A stretch of 45,524 bases of DNA. Source: Bacteroidota bacterium (GTDB lineage Bacteria > Bacteroidota > Bacteroidia > Chitinophagales > Chitinophagaceae). Every line of letters starts with the position of its first letter. The stretch's first letter is position 1. Below the pieces are notes generated by a model. It made no database searches. It was not told where the DNA came from and worked only from the letters and a program-made list of their open reading frames with translations. Positions 1-8,444 of the stretch are shown in pieces. The stretch lies in contig JAFDXD010000145.1 in NCBI GenBank assembly GCA_018268135.1, positions 1-45,524 of the forward strand, read 5' to 3'. The position numbers and the translations under genes are program-made.

Positions 1-498
1 GGTTATTCAATGCATGTGTATTTTTCATCAAACGATAGTGTAACAGTTGTATCTTTTGAAGCAGACCCCAATATTTATTTATACCATCGCAATACTGCTC
101 AAACAACTGTTATTGGAGGGAGGTCGTCTTTTCAAAAAGAAAACATTACTCCTCTGAATGTAAAATTGGCATCATCCAGAGAAGAAAAAATGAAACACTG
201 GACACAAATACCGGAGTACAATGAGACACTGATTGACAAAAGCAGTGGATATATTTACCGTTTTTTTTACGAAGGACAGCCTCTAAAGCAGCCATCAGGC
301 CTATACAACAGGTACCGGAATAAAGAGCAGGTATTAATGATATTTAATGATAAAATGCAAGTTGTTAGTGAAATTGAACTTGGTAAAAATGTTATTGATA
401 ATTACAGGGCTTTTACCGGAAAAAACAAGTTGTATATGCCCCTTACAAAAAGAGGAAATGGGAGTATTATTTTTAAAACGGTAAGCATAGTTTTATGA
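1..498 (+). CDS. DUF4221-like / beta-propeller-type protein, C-terminal part
   Basis: The frame is open from the first base of the window, so the true start lies upstream and only about 165 C-terminal residues are seen. The segment has alternating short hydrophobic strands and a stretch with GQPLKQPSGLYNRYRNKEQ followed by VLMIFNDKMQVVSEIELG. This resembles the end of DUF4221-type Bacteroidota proteins, which are thought to fold as beta-propellers and are often lipoproteins. No catalytic motif is visible. It ends in TGA, overlapping the ATG of the next gene by 4 bases (ATGA), so the two are probably co-translated. The family call is by overall pattern only, and a 6-bladed propeller protein of another family is possible. 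Confidence 0.5.
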   Translation, partial: GYSMHVYFSSNDSVTVVSFEADPNIYLYHRNTAQTTVIGGRSSFQKENITPLNVKLASSREEKMKHWTQIPEYNETLIDKSSGYIYRFFYEGQPLKQPSGLYNRYRNKEQVLMIFNDKMQVVSEIELGKNVIDNYRAFTGKNKLYMPLTKRGNGSIIFKTVSIVL

Positions 499-938
499 AA
501 AAAATATTCTTTATACCAGTAATCAGTTTTTTTATTTTTAGCTGCAGCAGCACAAAATCATTCGACAGGGAGCATGAGCTTAATGTTTTTTTAAAAGAGA
601 ACGATATTGACACTGCTAAAACTGAAAAGAAATATGTTGTCATCATACAAAGCAACCCTTGTAACTCCTGCTTTTTACAGTTGTTTGACAATGTAAAAAA
701 ATATTTAGAAAAAGAATATGTGGAGAAAGACATCATATTCTCTACCAACAACCAGGAAATTATACAAGATGCAAAATTGCTGAATAATGCTACTGTAATG
801 TACGATAGCCTGCACCGGCTAGCTCCTTTGGGCTTAGCATTTTCTAACCTGGTTATTAAATACAACAAAGGCAAAATCATCAATTGGGCAGAAATATCTT
901 ACGACAATTTAAAATACATCCGAAAAATGATTCGATAA
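495..938 (+). CDS. Small lipoprotein with CxxC motif
   Basis: A 147-residue protein with a lipoprotein signal: MKK, a hydrophobic core, then FIFSC with the lipidated Cys at position 17. A predicted strand (YVVIIQS) is followed directly by CNSC at residues 56-59, the arrangement of a thioredoxin-like active site, although the rest is too short and divergent to assign to a thioredoxin family. The start codon overlaps the stop of the preceding gene, so the two probably form an operon and may work together at the cell envelope. Function is not recognised. A redox or metal role for the CxxC is inference. Confidence 0.6.
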   Translation: MKKIFFIPVISFFIFSCSSTKSFDREHELNVFLKENDIDTAKTEKKYVVIIQSNPCNSCFLQLFDNVKKYLEKEYVEKDIIFSTNNQEIIQDAKLLNNATVMYDSLHRLAPLGLAFSNLVIKYNKGKIINWAEISYDNLKYIRKMIR

Positions 939-1006
939 CTTAAGGATTGCCTCATCTTCAATTTAAACATAAGCGCCTGCCCTATCCTAAATTAGGCATC
1001 ATTAAG

Positions 1007-1014
1007 TATCTTTG
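1007..1014 (+). promoter_or_regulatory. Bacteroidota -7 box (TATCTTTG) of rlmN
   Basis: TATCTTTG matches the Bacteroidota TAnnTTTG element and sits 4 bases before the chosen ATG at 1019, implying a very short leader. No clear TTTG -33 element is visible. The position also argues against the longer start at 947. Confidence 0.5.
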
Positions 1015-1018
1015 CAGC

Positions 1019-2071
1019 ATGTCAGCAAAGAAAAATATACGAGCATTTAGCCTTACCGAATTAAAAGAATATTTTGAATCAATAGGTGATAAAAAATTTC
1101 GTGCCATGCAAACTTATGAATGGCTTTGGAAAAAAAATGCACGCAGCTTTACAGAGATGAGCAACCTTTCGATGGAATTGCGAAGAAAACTATCTGAAGA
1201 ATTTGAACTCAACAGCCTAACAGTAGATGCCACCCAGCACAGCAGTGATGGCACTTTAAAATCACGTTTCAAAACCTACGATGGCCATTTAATAGAAGGA
1301 GTATTAATCCCCACAGAAAAACGATTTACCGCCTGCGTATCATCACAAATAGGCTGCAGCCTAAGCTGTAAATTTTGTGCTACGGGCCTTATGGATCGTA
1401 AGCGTAATCTTAATTTTGATGAAATATACGACCAGGTAGCCCTGCTAAATGAGCAATGCGAAAAAACTTATGGGCAAAAATTATCAAACATTGTTTACAT
1501 GGGTATGGGCGAGCCGTTGCTCAACTACAAAAATGTTTTAAAAAGTATTGATAAAATTACAGCCAGCGATAGCATGGGCATGAGCCCCAAGAGAATTACA
1601 GTATCTACAGCAGGTGTAGCAAAAATGATAAAACAATTAGGGGATGATAAAGTGCGATTTAACCTGGCGCTTTCTTTACATGCGGCTACAGATAAAAAGA
1701 GGAATGAAATAATGCCCATCAATGAAACCAATAGTATTGAATATTTGATAGAGGCGCTGAATTATTTTTATCAGCACACAAAAAATGATATTACACTTGA
1801 GTATGTATTGCTGCAGGGGCAAAATGACAGCCTTGTAGATGCAGAAGAACTCATCACCGTGTACAGGCAAATACCGGTGCACCTTATCAATGTAATTGAA
1901 TATAACCCCGTAGCCGGCATACCATTTATAAAATCGGGGGAAGATACTACGCAGATTTTTACAGATTACCTTGCAAAAAACAGAGTGAATGTACGTGTGC
2001 GCCGCAGCCGTGGCAAAGATATAGATGCTGCATGTGGCCAGCTGGCCAATAAGGATAAAATATTGGCTTAG
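1019..2071 (+). CDS. rlmN: Dual-specificity 23S rRNA (A2503-C2)/tRNA methyltransferase
   Basis: Radical-SAM methyltransferase that methylates C2 of A2503 in 23S rRNA, and of A37 in some tRNAs. The 350-residue product carries the iron-sulfur motif CSLSCKFC (Cys113, 117, 120). It also has the two catalytic cysteines of the family: Cys106, 7 residues before the cluster as in E. coli RlmN, and Cys339 in AACGQLA near the C terminus. YMGMGEPLLN is also family-typical. The start at 1019 is preferred over an in-frame ATG at 947 because family proteins begin close to this point and the -7 box lies at 1007. The gene is followed after 5 bases by the DUF488 gene. Confidence 0.93.
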   Translation: MSAKKNIRAFSLTELKEYFESIGDKKFRAMQTYEWLWKKNARSFTEMSNLSMELRRKLSEEFELNSLTVDATQHSSDGTLKSRFKTYDGHLIEGVLIPTEKRFTACVSSQIGCSLSCKFCATGLMDRKRNLNFDEIYDQVALLNEQCEKTYGQKLSNIVYMGMGEPLLNYKNVLKSIDKITASDSMGMSPKRITVSTAGVAKMIKQLGDDKVRFNLALSLHAATDKKRNEIMPINETNSIEYLIEALNYFYQHTKNDITLEYVLLQGQNDSLVDAEELITVYRQIPVHLINVIEYNPVAGIPFIKSGEDTTQIFTDYLAKNRVNVRVRRSRGKDIDAACGQLANKDKILA

Positions 2072-2076
2072 ATAAA

Positions 2077-2616
2077 ATGAAAGACTCCTCTAAAACGATA
2101 TGGACCATTGGTCATTCAACGCATCCGTTTGAGGAATTTATTAGCATGCTGCAGTCCTTTCAAATAGAAGTGGTTGCAGATGTTAGAAGTTTTCCGGGTT
2201 CCGGAAAATTTCCACAATACAATAAAGAAATTTTACAACCAGCCCTACTCCAATACAATATTGCCTATAGTCATATTTTAAAATTAGGCGGCAGAAGAAA
2301 AGCAAATCCTTTATCAAAAAATATTGCCTGGAGGCATGCCGCTTTTAGAAGCTATGCCGATTACATGGAAACAAATGACTTTGCTACCGGAATAAAAGAG
2401 CTTGAAGAAATGGCCTTACAAAAACGGGTTGCCTTTATGTGCTCAGAAGCAGTTTGGTGGCGCTGCCATCGCTCTATAATAGCAGACTATTTAAAAATAA
2501 ACGGATGGAAAGTAATGCATATAATGGCGGTGAATAAAGCAGTAGAGCATCCCTATACATCGGCAGCACATATTACCAACGGGCAATTAGATTATACAAT
2601 GGCAGCAAATAAATGA
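2077..2616 (+). CDS. DUF488 family protein
   Basis: A 179-residue protein with the DUF488 signature: IWTIGHSTHPFEEF at the N terminus, VADVRSFPGSGKFPQYN, and CSEAVWWRCHRSIIADYL near residue 125. The conserved Cys and Arg/His residues suggest a nucleic-acid or nucleotide-related enzyme, but the biochemical function of the family is unsettled. It is 5 bases behind rlmN and overlaps the uracil-DNA glycosylase ATG by 4 bases (ATGA), so the three probably form one operon. That context is compatible with nucleic-acid repair or modification. Confidence 0.85.
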   Translation: MKDSSKTIWTIGHSTHPFEEFISMLQSFQIEVVADVRSFPGSGKFPQYNKEILQPALLQYNIAYSHILKLGGRRKANPLSKNIAWRHAAFRSYADYMETNDFATGIKELEEMALQKRVAFMCSEAVWWRCHRSIIADYLKINGWKVMHIMAVNKAVEHPYTSAAHITNGQLDYTMAANK

Positions 2617-3191
2617 ATACACTTTTAAAACAAATAGCCAGATGCAATATTTGTAAAAATTATTTGCCACTTGGCCCAAGGCCGGTAGTGCAATTGAGTA
2701 CACATTCAAAAATTATCATTATTGGCCAGGCACCCGGTAAAAAAGTGCATCTATCAGGCATTCCCTGGGATGATGCCAGCGGCATAAAATTAAGAAGCTG
2801 GATGGGAATAAATGAAGATGATTTTTACAATGCAGAAAAAATTTCTATCATGCCCATGGGATTTTGTTACCCCGGCAAAGGTATTTCAGGCGACCTGTCT
2901 CCCAGGCCCGAATGTGCACCCAAATGGCATGAAAAAATATTAAACAAAATAAATACTGAGCCTCTAATATTATTGGTAGGGCAATATGCTCAAAAATATT
3001 ATTTAAAAAAACAGTTTCGCTCAGGCCTTACTGATACCGTAAAGAATTACCAGCAATTTCTTCCCTCTTTTTTCCCTCTCCCTCACCCCTCTCCCCGAAA
3101 CCAAAACTGGCTAAAAATAAATCCCTGGTTTGAAGAAGAAGTGTTACCAAAATTAAAAATGGTAATTGCAGAAAAGCTGCAAAGCCTTTAA
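2613..3191 (+). CDS. Uracil-DNA glycosylase family protein
   Basis: A 192-residue member of the uracil-DNA glycosylase superfamily, which removes uracil or related bases from DNA. Visible motifs are GQAPG (38-42), the water-activating region in family 4/5-like enzymes, and HPSPRN near residue 158, matching the conserved HPSP[RN] motif. An N-terminal CNIC (11-14) resembles the first half of a family-4 Fe-S ligand set, but no second Cys pair is evident, so an Fe-S cluster is doubtful. It overlaps the DUF488 stop by 4 bases. Exact substrate is not predictable from sequence. Confidence 0.8.
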   Translation: MNTLLKQIARCNICKNYLPLGPRPVVQLSTHSKIIIIGQAPGKKVHLSGIPWDDASGIKLRSWMGINEDDFYNAEKISIMPMGFCYPGKGISGDLSPRPECAPKWHEKILNKINTEPLILLVGQYAQKYYLKKQFRSGLTDTVKNYQQFLPSFFPLPHPSPRNQNWLKINPWFEEEVLPKLKMVIAEKLQSL

Positions 3192-3260
3192 CAACTTATT
3201 TATTAAACTTTAGTTACAGGCAATAGTCTATTACTGCATACAACAAATAATAAAAAAATT

Positions 3261-3905
3261 ATGAAAAAGATAGCAGTATTATCGTTTGCATTTGCAGCCA
3301 TTAGCTTCTGTGCATCGGCACAGCAGGTAAAAGAAAGTGGATCTATGGCACAGCATAAACATCATCACCATAGCCATCATTTACAAAAAATGAAAATGCT
3401 TAAAAGCCTTAATTTTTCGGATGCCCAAAAAGCTCAGCTAAAAGCAAACAGGCAAGAGTATAAACAAAAAATGCATACCCTTAACCAGGAAGAAAATATT
3501 ACAGTAAAAGAGCAACGAGACCGCAAAGCAGCGCTTAGACAGGAACAAAAAAATAAATTTCAGGCACTGCTAACTTCTGACCAAAAAACAAAACTGGCAG
3601 AAGAAAAAACTCAGTTGCAAGCACAACGAAAAGCAAGGTCTGCAAAAAAATTAGAAGCGCTAAAAACTAAGATATCTCTCACAGACGAGCAGGTATCTAA
3701 AATACAGGCACAGCAGGAGGCTACTCATTTGCAAATTCAGGCGCTTAAACAAAATCAATCGCTAAGCCGTGAAGAAAAAATGGCCAAATTAAAATCAATA
3801 TTAAAGGACTCTAAAGCTGAGCGTAAAAGCATTTATACTCCCGACCAGTTAAAAAAATTAGAAGACCTTAAAAAAGAAAGAGGGGAAATGCAAAAAACTA
3901 AATAG
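3261..3905 (+). CDS. Secreted His-rich Spy/CpxP-like protein
   Basis: A 214-residue protein with a signal peptide (MKKIAVLSFAFAAISFCASAQ), a histidine cluster HKHHHHSHH at about residues 33-41, and then a long Lys/Glu/Gln-rich helical region. Repeated LTxxQ-like elements (SDAQKAQLK, TSDQKTKLAE, TDEQVSKIQ, TPDQLKKLE) are the hallmark of Spy/CpxP-type periplasmic proteins and similar Bacteroidota paralogues. A periplasmic chaperone-like or metal-responsive role is inference; the His cluster could bind metal. It stands alone, with its own hairpin terminator downstream. Confidence 0.7.
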   Translation: MKKIAVLSFAFAAISFCASAQQVKESGSMAQHKHHHHSHHLQKMKMLKSLNFSDAQKAQLKANRQEYKQKMHTLNQEENITVKEQRDRKAALRQEQKNKFQALLTSDQKTKLAEEKTQLQAQRKARSAKKLEALKTKISLTDEQVSKIQAQQEATHLQIQALKQNQSLSREEKMAKLKSILKDSKAERKSIYTPDQLKKLEDLKKERGEMQKTK

Positions 3906-3942
3906 TATTTTTCAATAACATAAATCCCTATTACATATAAAG

Positions 3943-3967
3943 AGGTGCAGAAAATGCACCTTTTTTT
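3943..3967 (+). terminator. Rho-independent terminator
   Basis: Stem AGGTGCA / TGCACCT with a 5-base loop, followed directly by a T run. It lies 38 bases after the Spy-like gene. Confidence 0.85.
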
Positions 3968-3995
3968 ATTCCTAATTTTAATCTAAGTAAAGTAT

Positions 3996-4003
3996 TACCT
4001 TTG
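3996..4003 (+). promoter_or_regulatory. -7 box (TACCTTTG) of the RluB-type gene
   Basis: Exact match to TAnnTTTG, 42 bases before the ATG at 4045 and 15 bases before an alternative TTG at 4018. Transcription from here would include either start. Confidence 0.5.
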
Positions 4004-4044
4004 CCCTTCACCTACTGTTGAAAAACAGCAAAAATCTTACACAA

Positions 4045-5244
4045 ATGAGCCAAACTCCCTTTCAAAAGTTTATTTCTGCAAAAAAAAATAGTGTGGTTAA
4101 AGAGGCATTTCGCCAGGAGAAGAAACAGGCCCGAAAAGAAAAAAACGCCTATTTTGATAAACTAAAAGAAGAAAAATACCAGGCCAGAATGGCTAAAAAA
4201 AATCAGTCTGCTGCAACTAATACTAAGGCAAAAAATTTACCCTCCGGAAAAACAAATGCGCCAAAAACCGGTAATACCACAGTGCAAAAATCTGCAAACC
4301 CTGTAATGCCACTTAATAAATATATAGCTCACTGTGGGGTATGCAGCCGCAGAGAAGCCATTGAATTAATAACCAAAGGGCTTGTAAAAGTAAATGGCAA
4401 AGCCATTACAGAGCCGGGCTATAAAGTACAACCTGCAGATGAGGTAAATTATAACAACAAGAAACTTTTTGTGACTAAAAATTTGGTGTACATTTTATTA
4501 AACAAACCCAAAGATTATATTACCACCACAGATGACCCGCAAGGCCGCAAGACGGTGTTGCAACTGATACAACAAGCCACTACCGAAAGAGTGTACCCCA
4601 TTGGCAGGCTCGATAGAAATACCTCAGGAGTATTATTATTAACGAACGATGGCGACCTTACTCAAAAATTATCGCACCCAAGCTATCAGATAAAAAAAAT
4701 TTATGAAGTAAGGCTTGATAAAAATTTAATACAGGCAGATTTTGATAAAATATTGAACAGCCTAATATTAGAAGATGGCCCTGTACTGGTAGATAGCCTG
4801 GCGTATGCTGACAGCAGGGATAAATCTATCATTGGCATAGAAATTCACAGTGGGCGAAACCGAATAGTGCGCCGCATATTTGAATCGCTTGGTTATGATG
4901 TAAAAGGCCTCGACAGGGTAATGTACGCCGGCCTTACAAAGAAAAATGTAGAGCGAAGCAAATGGAGATATTTAAGTGAAAAAGAAATCCGTATTTTAAA
5001 ATACTTAAACGAGTCAAAAAAGAAAAGCAGCCATAACCCCGAAGCTGTGAGTGCAGAAAAAGAAATTAAAAAAACATTTTCAGGCAGCAAAAAAAGCGAT
5101 GCTCTTAAACTAAGCAATAAAGAAATATATGAAGCCATAGGCGAGCAAGAGCCTGCAAAAAAACAAAAAGAGCCCAAAACCATCAAGCCACGTAAATATA
5201 AAACTCACTCCGAAAAAAAGAATAACAGCATTGGCAAAAAATAA
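4045..5244 (+). CDS. rluB: RsuA/RluB-family rRNA pseudouridine synthase
   Basis: Converts a specific uridine in rRNA to pseudouridine. The 399-residue protein has a Lys-rich N-terminal extension (1-87), an S4 RNA-binding domain (about 88-135, MPLNKYIAHCGVCSRREAIE) and the catalytic domain with GRLDRNTSGVLLLTND, where Asp190 is the nucleophile. A second Lys-rich tail follows from about residue 315. Such basic extensions are common in Bacteroidota members of this family. ATG at 4045 is preferred; an in-frame TTG at 4018 would add 9 residues. It overlaps the next pseudouridine synthase by 14 bases. Assignment to RluB rather than RluE/RluF is by similarity and context only. Confidence 0.85.
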   Translation: MSQTPFQKFISAKKNSVVKEAFRQEKKQARKEKNAYFDKLKEEKYQARMAKKNQSAATNTKAKNLPSGKTNAPKTGNTTVQKSANPVMPLNKYIAHCGVCSRREAIELITKGLVKVNGKAITEPGYKVQPADEVNYNNKKLFVTKNLVYILLNKPKDYITTTDDPQGRKTVLQLIQQATTERVYPIGRLDRNTSGVLLLTNDGDLTQKLSHPSYQIKKIYEVRLDKNLIQADFDKILNSLILEDGPVLVDSLAYADSRDKSIIGIEIHSGRNRIVRRIFESLGYDVKGLDRVMYAGLTKKNVERSKWRYLSEKEIRILKYLNESKKKSSHNPEAVSAEKEIKKTFSGSKKSDALKLSNKEIYEAIGEQEPAKKQKEPKTIKPRKYKTHSEKKNNSIGKK

Positions 5245-5950
5245 TTTAAACATCATTTTTGAAAACGAGGATTTTGTTGCAATCGATAAGCCATCGGGGC
5301 TGCTTACCATTCCCGACAGGGCGCAAACTGAAAAAAGCCTCAAAGAAATGCTTGCCGAAAAATATGGAAACATCTATACCGTACACCGGTTAGATAAAGA
5401 TACCAGTGGCTTGGTTTTGTTTGCAAAAAATGTAACCACTCATCAGTTTTTATCTCAACTTTTTGAAGAGCGAAAGATTGAAAAATATTACCTGGGCATT
5501 GTAATAGGAATGCCCACTGATGCCAGCGGCAAAATAGACGCCCCTATTGCTGAACACCCCATTAATAAAGGAATGATGACCATTCACCGAAATGGCAAAC
5601 CCTCCCTTACATCGTATGAAGTATTGGATAGCAACAAACATTTTTCGATGCTAAGTTTTCAATTGCACACCGGGCGTACACACCAAATAAGGGTGCATTG
5701 CAAAAACATGGGGCATCCTCTTGCCTGCGATGATTTGTATGGCGATGGTAAACCAATTTTACTATCTTCTATAAAAAAGAAATTTAAGCTAAGTAAAAAT
5801 GATGAGGAAGAGCGGCCAATGATTAGCAGGCTTGCACTACATTCTTACAAACTTATTTTTAAAAATAATAAGGGAGAGAGAATAGAAATTACAGCCGAAG
5901 CTCCAAAACAATTCAGGGCCTTAATGGCGCAGTTGAAAAAAATAAATTAA
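5231..5950 (+). CDS. RluA-family pseudouridine synthase
   Basis: A 239-residue RluA-type enzyme without an S4 domain. The catalytic motif HRLDKDTSG has Asp55, and LHTGRTHQIRVH is the family's RNA-contact motif. The only start that includes the conserved N terminus (IIFENEDFVAIDKPSG) is TTG at 5231, inside the end of the upstream gene, so translation is probably coupled. RluA members act on 23S rRNA or tRNA; which uridine is modified cannot be told here. A bidirectional terminator follows. Confidence 0.85.
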   Translation: MAKNNLNIIFENEDFVAIDKPSGLLTIPDRAQTEKSLKEMLAEKYGNIYTVHRLDKDTSGLVLFAKNVTTHQFLSQLFEERKIEKYYLGIVIGMPTDASGKIDAPIAEHPINKGMMTIHRNGKPSLTSYEVLDSNKHFSMLSFQLHTGRTHQIRVHCKNMGHPLACDDLYGDGKPILLSSIKKKFKLSKNDEEERPMISRLALHSYKLIFKNNKGERIEITAEAPKQFRALMAQLKKIN

Positions 5951-5977
5951 AAACCCCGGTTATTTCCCGGGGTTTTT
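5949..5977. terminator. Bidirectional terminator between convergent genes
   Basis: Stem CCCCGG / CCGGGG with A run on the left and T run on the right. It can end transcription of the rluA-type gene (+) and the peroxiredoxin gene (-). Confidence 0.85.
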
Positions 5978-5992
5978 ATTACTATGTAAATA

Positions 5993-6631
5993 TTAGTTAG
6001 ATCCTGGTTGAGATACATAACGAAGATAAGGTTTTACCTCTCTTAATTTCTGGCCAAATTTTACTTCAGCATCAGCCGTAGCAATGGCAGGAGATACAAT
6101 TACATCTTCGCCTTGTTGCCAGTCAGCAGGAGTAGATACACTATGGTTTGAAGTTAATTGCAAAGAATCAACCACACGAAGTACTTCATTAAAATTTCTT
6201 CCGGTACTGGCAGGGTATGTTAATGATAATTTTAATTTTTTATCGGGGCCAATAATAAATAAAGACCTTACTGTAGCAGTAGCAGATGCATTGGGATGAA
6301 TCATATCATACAAGTCAGCCACTTTTCTATCATCATCGGCAATTATTGGGAAAGATACATTACAGTTTTGGGTTTCATTAATATCGTTTCTCCAGCCTAA
6401 ATGTTTATCAAGCGGATCTACACTTACTGCTAAAACTTTAACGTTACGCTTTGCAAATTCTTCCTGTAATAAAGCTGTTTTGCCTAATTCGGTTGTACAT
6501 ACGGGTGTATAATCAGCAGGGTGAGAAAATAAAATTCCCCAGCCATCGCCTAAAAAGTCATAAAAATTAATTTCGCCCTCTGTAGTTGCTGCCGTAAAAT
6601 TGGGTACGGTGTCCCCTAATCGTAAACTCAT
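5993..6631 (-). CDS. 1-Cys peroxiredoxin (Prx6 type)
   Basis: Reduces hydrogen peroxide and organic peroxides in the cytoplasm. The 212-residue protein has the Prx active site HPADYTPVCTTE with peroxidatic Cys45. Its length and C-terminal extension (DWQQGEDVIVSP, then KPYLRYV) match Prx6-type enzymes. Other features are SVDPLDKHLGWRNDI and the conserved Arg in TVRSLF. There is no obvious resolving Cys in the canonical 2-Cys position. It is transcribed alone, with a -7 box at 6652-6659. Confidence 0.92.
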   Translation of the reverse strand: MSLRLGDTVPNFTAATTEGEINFYDFLGDGWGILFSHPADYTPVCTTELGKTALLQEEFAKRNVKVLAVSVDPLDKHLGWRNDINETQNCNVSFPIIADDDRKVADLYDMIHPNASATATVRSLFIIGPDKKLKLSLTYPASTGRNFNEVLRVVDSLQLTSNHSVSTPADWQQGEDVIVSPAIATADAEVKFGQKLREVKPYLRYVSQPGSN

Positions 6632-6651
6632 AATATAAAAATTTTAGGTTA

Positions 6652-6659
6652 CAAATATA
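6652..6659 (-). promoter_or_regulatory. -7 box (TATATTTG) of the peroxiredoxin gene
   Basis: Reads TATATTTG on the minus strand, an exact TAnnTTTG match, 20 bases upstream of the start codon. No clear -33 box at the usual distance. Confidence 0.45.
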
Positions 6660-6728
6660 CTACTCTATCAAACAAGTAGGGTAAATAAAATTTAAAAAAG
6701 GCAAAATTTTAGATTTTGTTTAAAAAAA

Positions 6729-7892
6729 TCAGCAATTATCGAGGGCTTGTAAAATATCTGCCAAAATATCGTCAACATGCTCAAGGCCAACCGAAAGCCT
6801 TATTAATCCTGGAGTAATATTTACGGCAATACGCTCTTCTTCTGTAAGCTTTGCATGGGTAGTGCTTGCAGGGTGCGATGCAATGCTTCGGGTATCTCCT
6901 AAATTGGCAGTGAGTGAAAGCATTTTAAGGCTGTCTAAAAATTTTCTACCGGCATCAATGCCTCCTTTAAGTTCAAAACATACCACACCTCCACCACTTT
7001 GCATCTGCTTTATAGCAATAGAGTATTGAGGATGGCTTGGTAAAAAAGGATATCTCAATGAAGAAATTTTTGGATGAGTTTGTAAAGTTGTTGCAATCTG
7101 CATGGCATTTTTAGAATGTCTTTCCATACGCACATCAAGCGTCTCAAGGCTCTTGCTCAAAACCCATGCATTAAATGGAGACAAAGCAGGGCCGGTGCTT
7201 CTGCAGAATAAATAAATTTCTTTTACCAATTCTTTTTTGCCAACAACAATACCGCCAAGTACACGCCCCTGGCCATCAAGCCATTTAGTAGCCGAGTGTA
7301 TGACAAGATCAGCGCCAAAGTCAATTGGGCGCTGCCCCAAAGGAGTTGCAAAGCAATTATCTACATTAAAAATAATATTATGTTTTTTTGCAAGCTTGCC
7401 CAATATTTCCAAATCAATAATATCAAGGCCGGGGTTGGTAGGCGTTTCTAAAAAAATCATTTTAGTATTTGGCCTGATAGCCGCTTCCCAATCCTGTGGC
7501 CTGTCTGCTGCTACATAGCTATACTCAATACCAAAGTTTGGCAGGTATTTTTTTATAGCAGAGTGGGTGCTTCCAAATATAGAGCTGCAGGATAAAAGAT
7601 GATCTCCTTTTTTAAGCAATGCCAAAAAGGAGCCAAATACTGCACTCATCCCAGAGGCAGTGGCATAGCCACTTTCAGCGCCCTCTAATGCTACCATTTT
7701 ATCTGTAAACTCCTGCACACCGGGGTTGCTGAACCGGCTATAAATATATGCCTCTCTTTCGTCTGCAAAGGTGGCACGCATTTCTTCCGCATCATTGTAA
7801 CAAAAGCTGCTTGTTAAAAACAAGGGAGTAGAATGTTCCATTTCCCCGGTTTGTTCTGTTTGTATCCTGATAGCTTTTGTAATTGGTTTCAT
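6729..7892 (-). CDS. metZ: O-acyl-homoserine sulfhydrylase (MetZ/MetY type)
   Basis: PLP enzyme of the Cys/Met metabolism family that makes homocysteine from an acylated homoserine and sulfide. The 387-residue protein has the PLP lysine in SATKWLDGQGRVLGG (Lys203), ETPTNPGLDI, and YSRFSNPGVQ. The DGQGR stretch is typical of the MetZ (O-succinylhomoserine sulfhydrylase) group. The nearby metX gene for homoserine O-acetyltransferase suggests that O-acetylhomoserine is the real acyl substrate here. It uses sulfide from the sulfate-assimilation genes downstream in the window. Cystathionine gamma-synthase or gamma-lyase activity cannot be excluded. Confidence 0.85.
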   Translation of the reverse strand: MKPITKAIRIQTEQTGEMEHSTPLFLTSSFCYNDAEEMRATFADEREAYIYSRFSNPGVQEFTDKMVALEGAESGYATASGMSAVFGSFLALLKKGDHLLSCSSIFGSTHSAIKKYLPNFGIEYSYVAADRPQDWEAAIRPNTKMIFLETPTNPGLDIIDLEILGKLAKKHNIIFNVDNCFATPLGQRPIDFGADLVIHSATKWLDGQGRVLGGIVVGKKELVKEIYLFCRSTGPALSPFNAWVLSKSLETLDVRMERHSKNAMQIATTLQTHPKISSLRYPFLPSHPQYSIAIKQMQSGGGVVCFELKGGIDAGRKFLDSLKMLSLTANLGDTRSIASHPASTTHAKLTEEERIAVNITPGLIRLSVGLEHVDDILADILQALDNC

Positions 7893-7949
7893 TGTCTTAT
7901 GATTTATTAATAATTGTAAAAGATAATATTGTTTATTGAAAATAAATGG

Positions 7950-8378
7950 TTAACTGTTTTTTTTGATGATGCAGGTCCATTTAATTTCTGTGCCTCCAAG
8001 CCTAAGTGTTTCAGCTACAGAGCAATGTTTGTCCATTGATAAAGCGCAGGCTCGTTGTGCTTTATTTTCATCAATATCGCCTGATAATTCAAAAATAATA
8101 TTTACAGATTTCCATAAAGAGGGGATTTTATCCTTTTCTCTTTCACCTTCAATTTTAATATTTACTCCTGTAACTACCTGTCGTTGTTTTTTTAAAATAG
8201 CAACAATATCAATACCGCTGCAGCCGCCTAACCCCATCAAAATAAGCTGCATAGGCCTGCTGCCATACCCTTGGCCGCCAATACTTTCAGCGCCATCTAT
8301 TGTTACGATATTACCGTTCTCATCTGTTGCATCAAAGCCAAAATCTCCGGCCACCCTGTGCAATTCAATTTTATTCAT
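7950..8378 (-). CDS. OsmC family protein
   Basis: A 142-residue OsmC/Ohr-fold protein with the two family cysteines, in GGCSGIDIV (about residue 53) and KHCSVAETL (about residue 118). OsmC proteins are thiol peroxidases acting on organic hydroperoxides; members of this subgroup are often named OsmC-like without a defined substrate. It lies between metZ (57 bases downstream, same strand) and metX (divergent, 66 bases), so co-expression with metZ is likely. A link to sulfur metabolism is suggested by context only. Confidence 0.85.
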   Translation of the reverse strand: MNKIELHRVAGDFGFDATDENGNIVTIDGAESIGGQGYGSRPMQLILMGLGGCSGIDIVAILKKQRQVVTGVNIKIEGEREKDKIPSLWKSVNIIFELSGDIDENKAQRACALSMDKHCSVAETLRLGGTEIKWTCIIKKNS

Positions 8379-8444
8379 TTTAAATTTTTTTACAAATGTA
8401 ATTGATGCTTACCGTTACTTTGCATTTTCGGAAACTGAATTTGT

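Noticed and set aside
947-1018. Longer N terminus for RlmN
   Set aside because: Residues before 1019 are not family-like, and a Bacteroidota -7 box lies inside that stretch just before the ATG at 1019.
8379-8444. SAM riboswitch before metX
   Set aside because: The 66-base gap has no conserved paired elements of a known SAM aptamer that I can recognise, and is too short for most classes.
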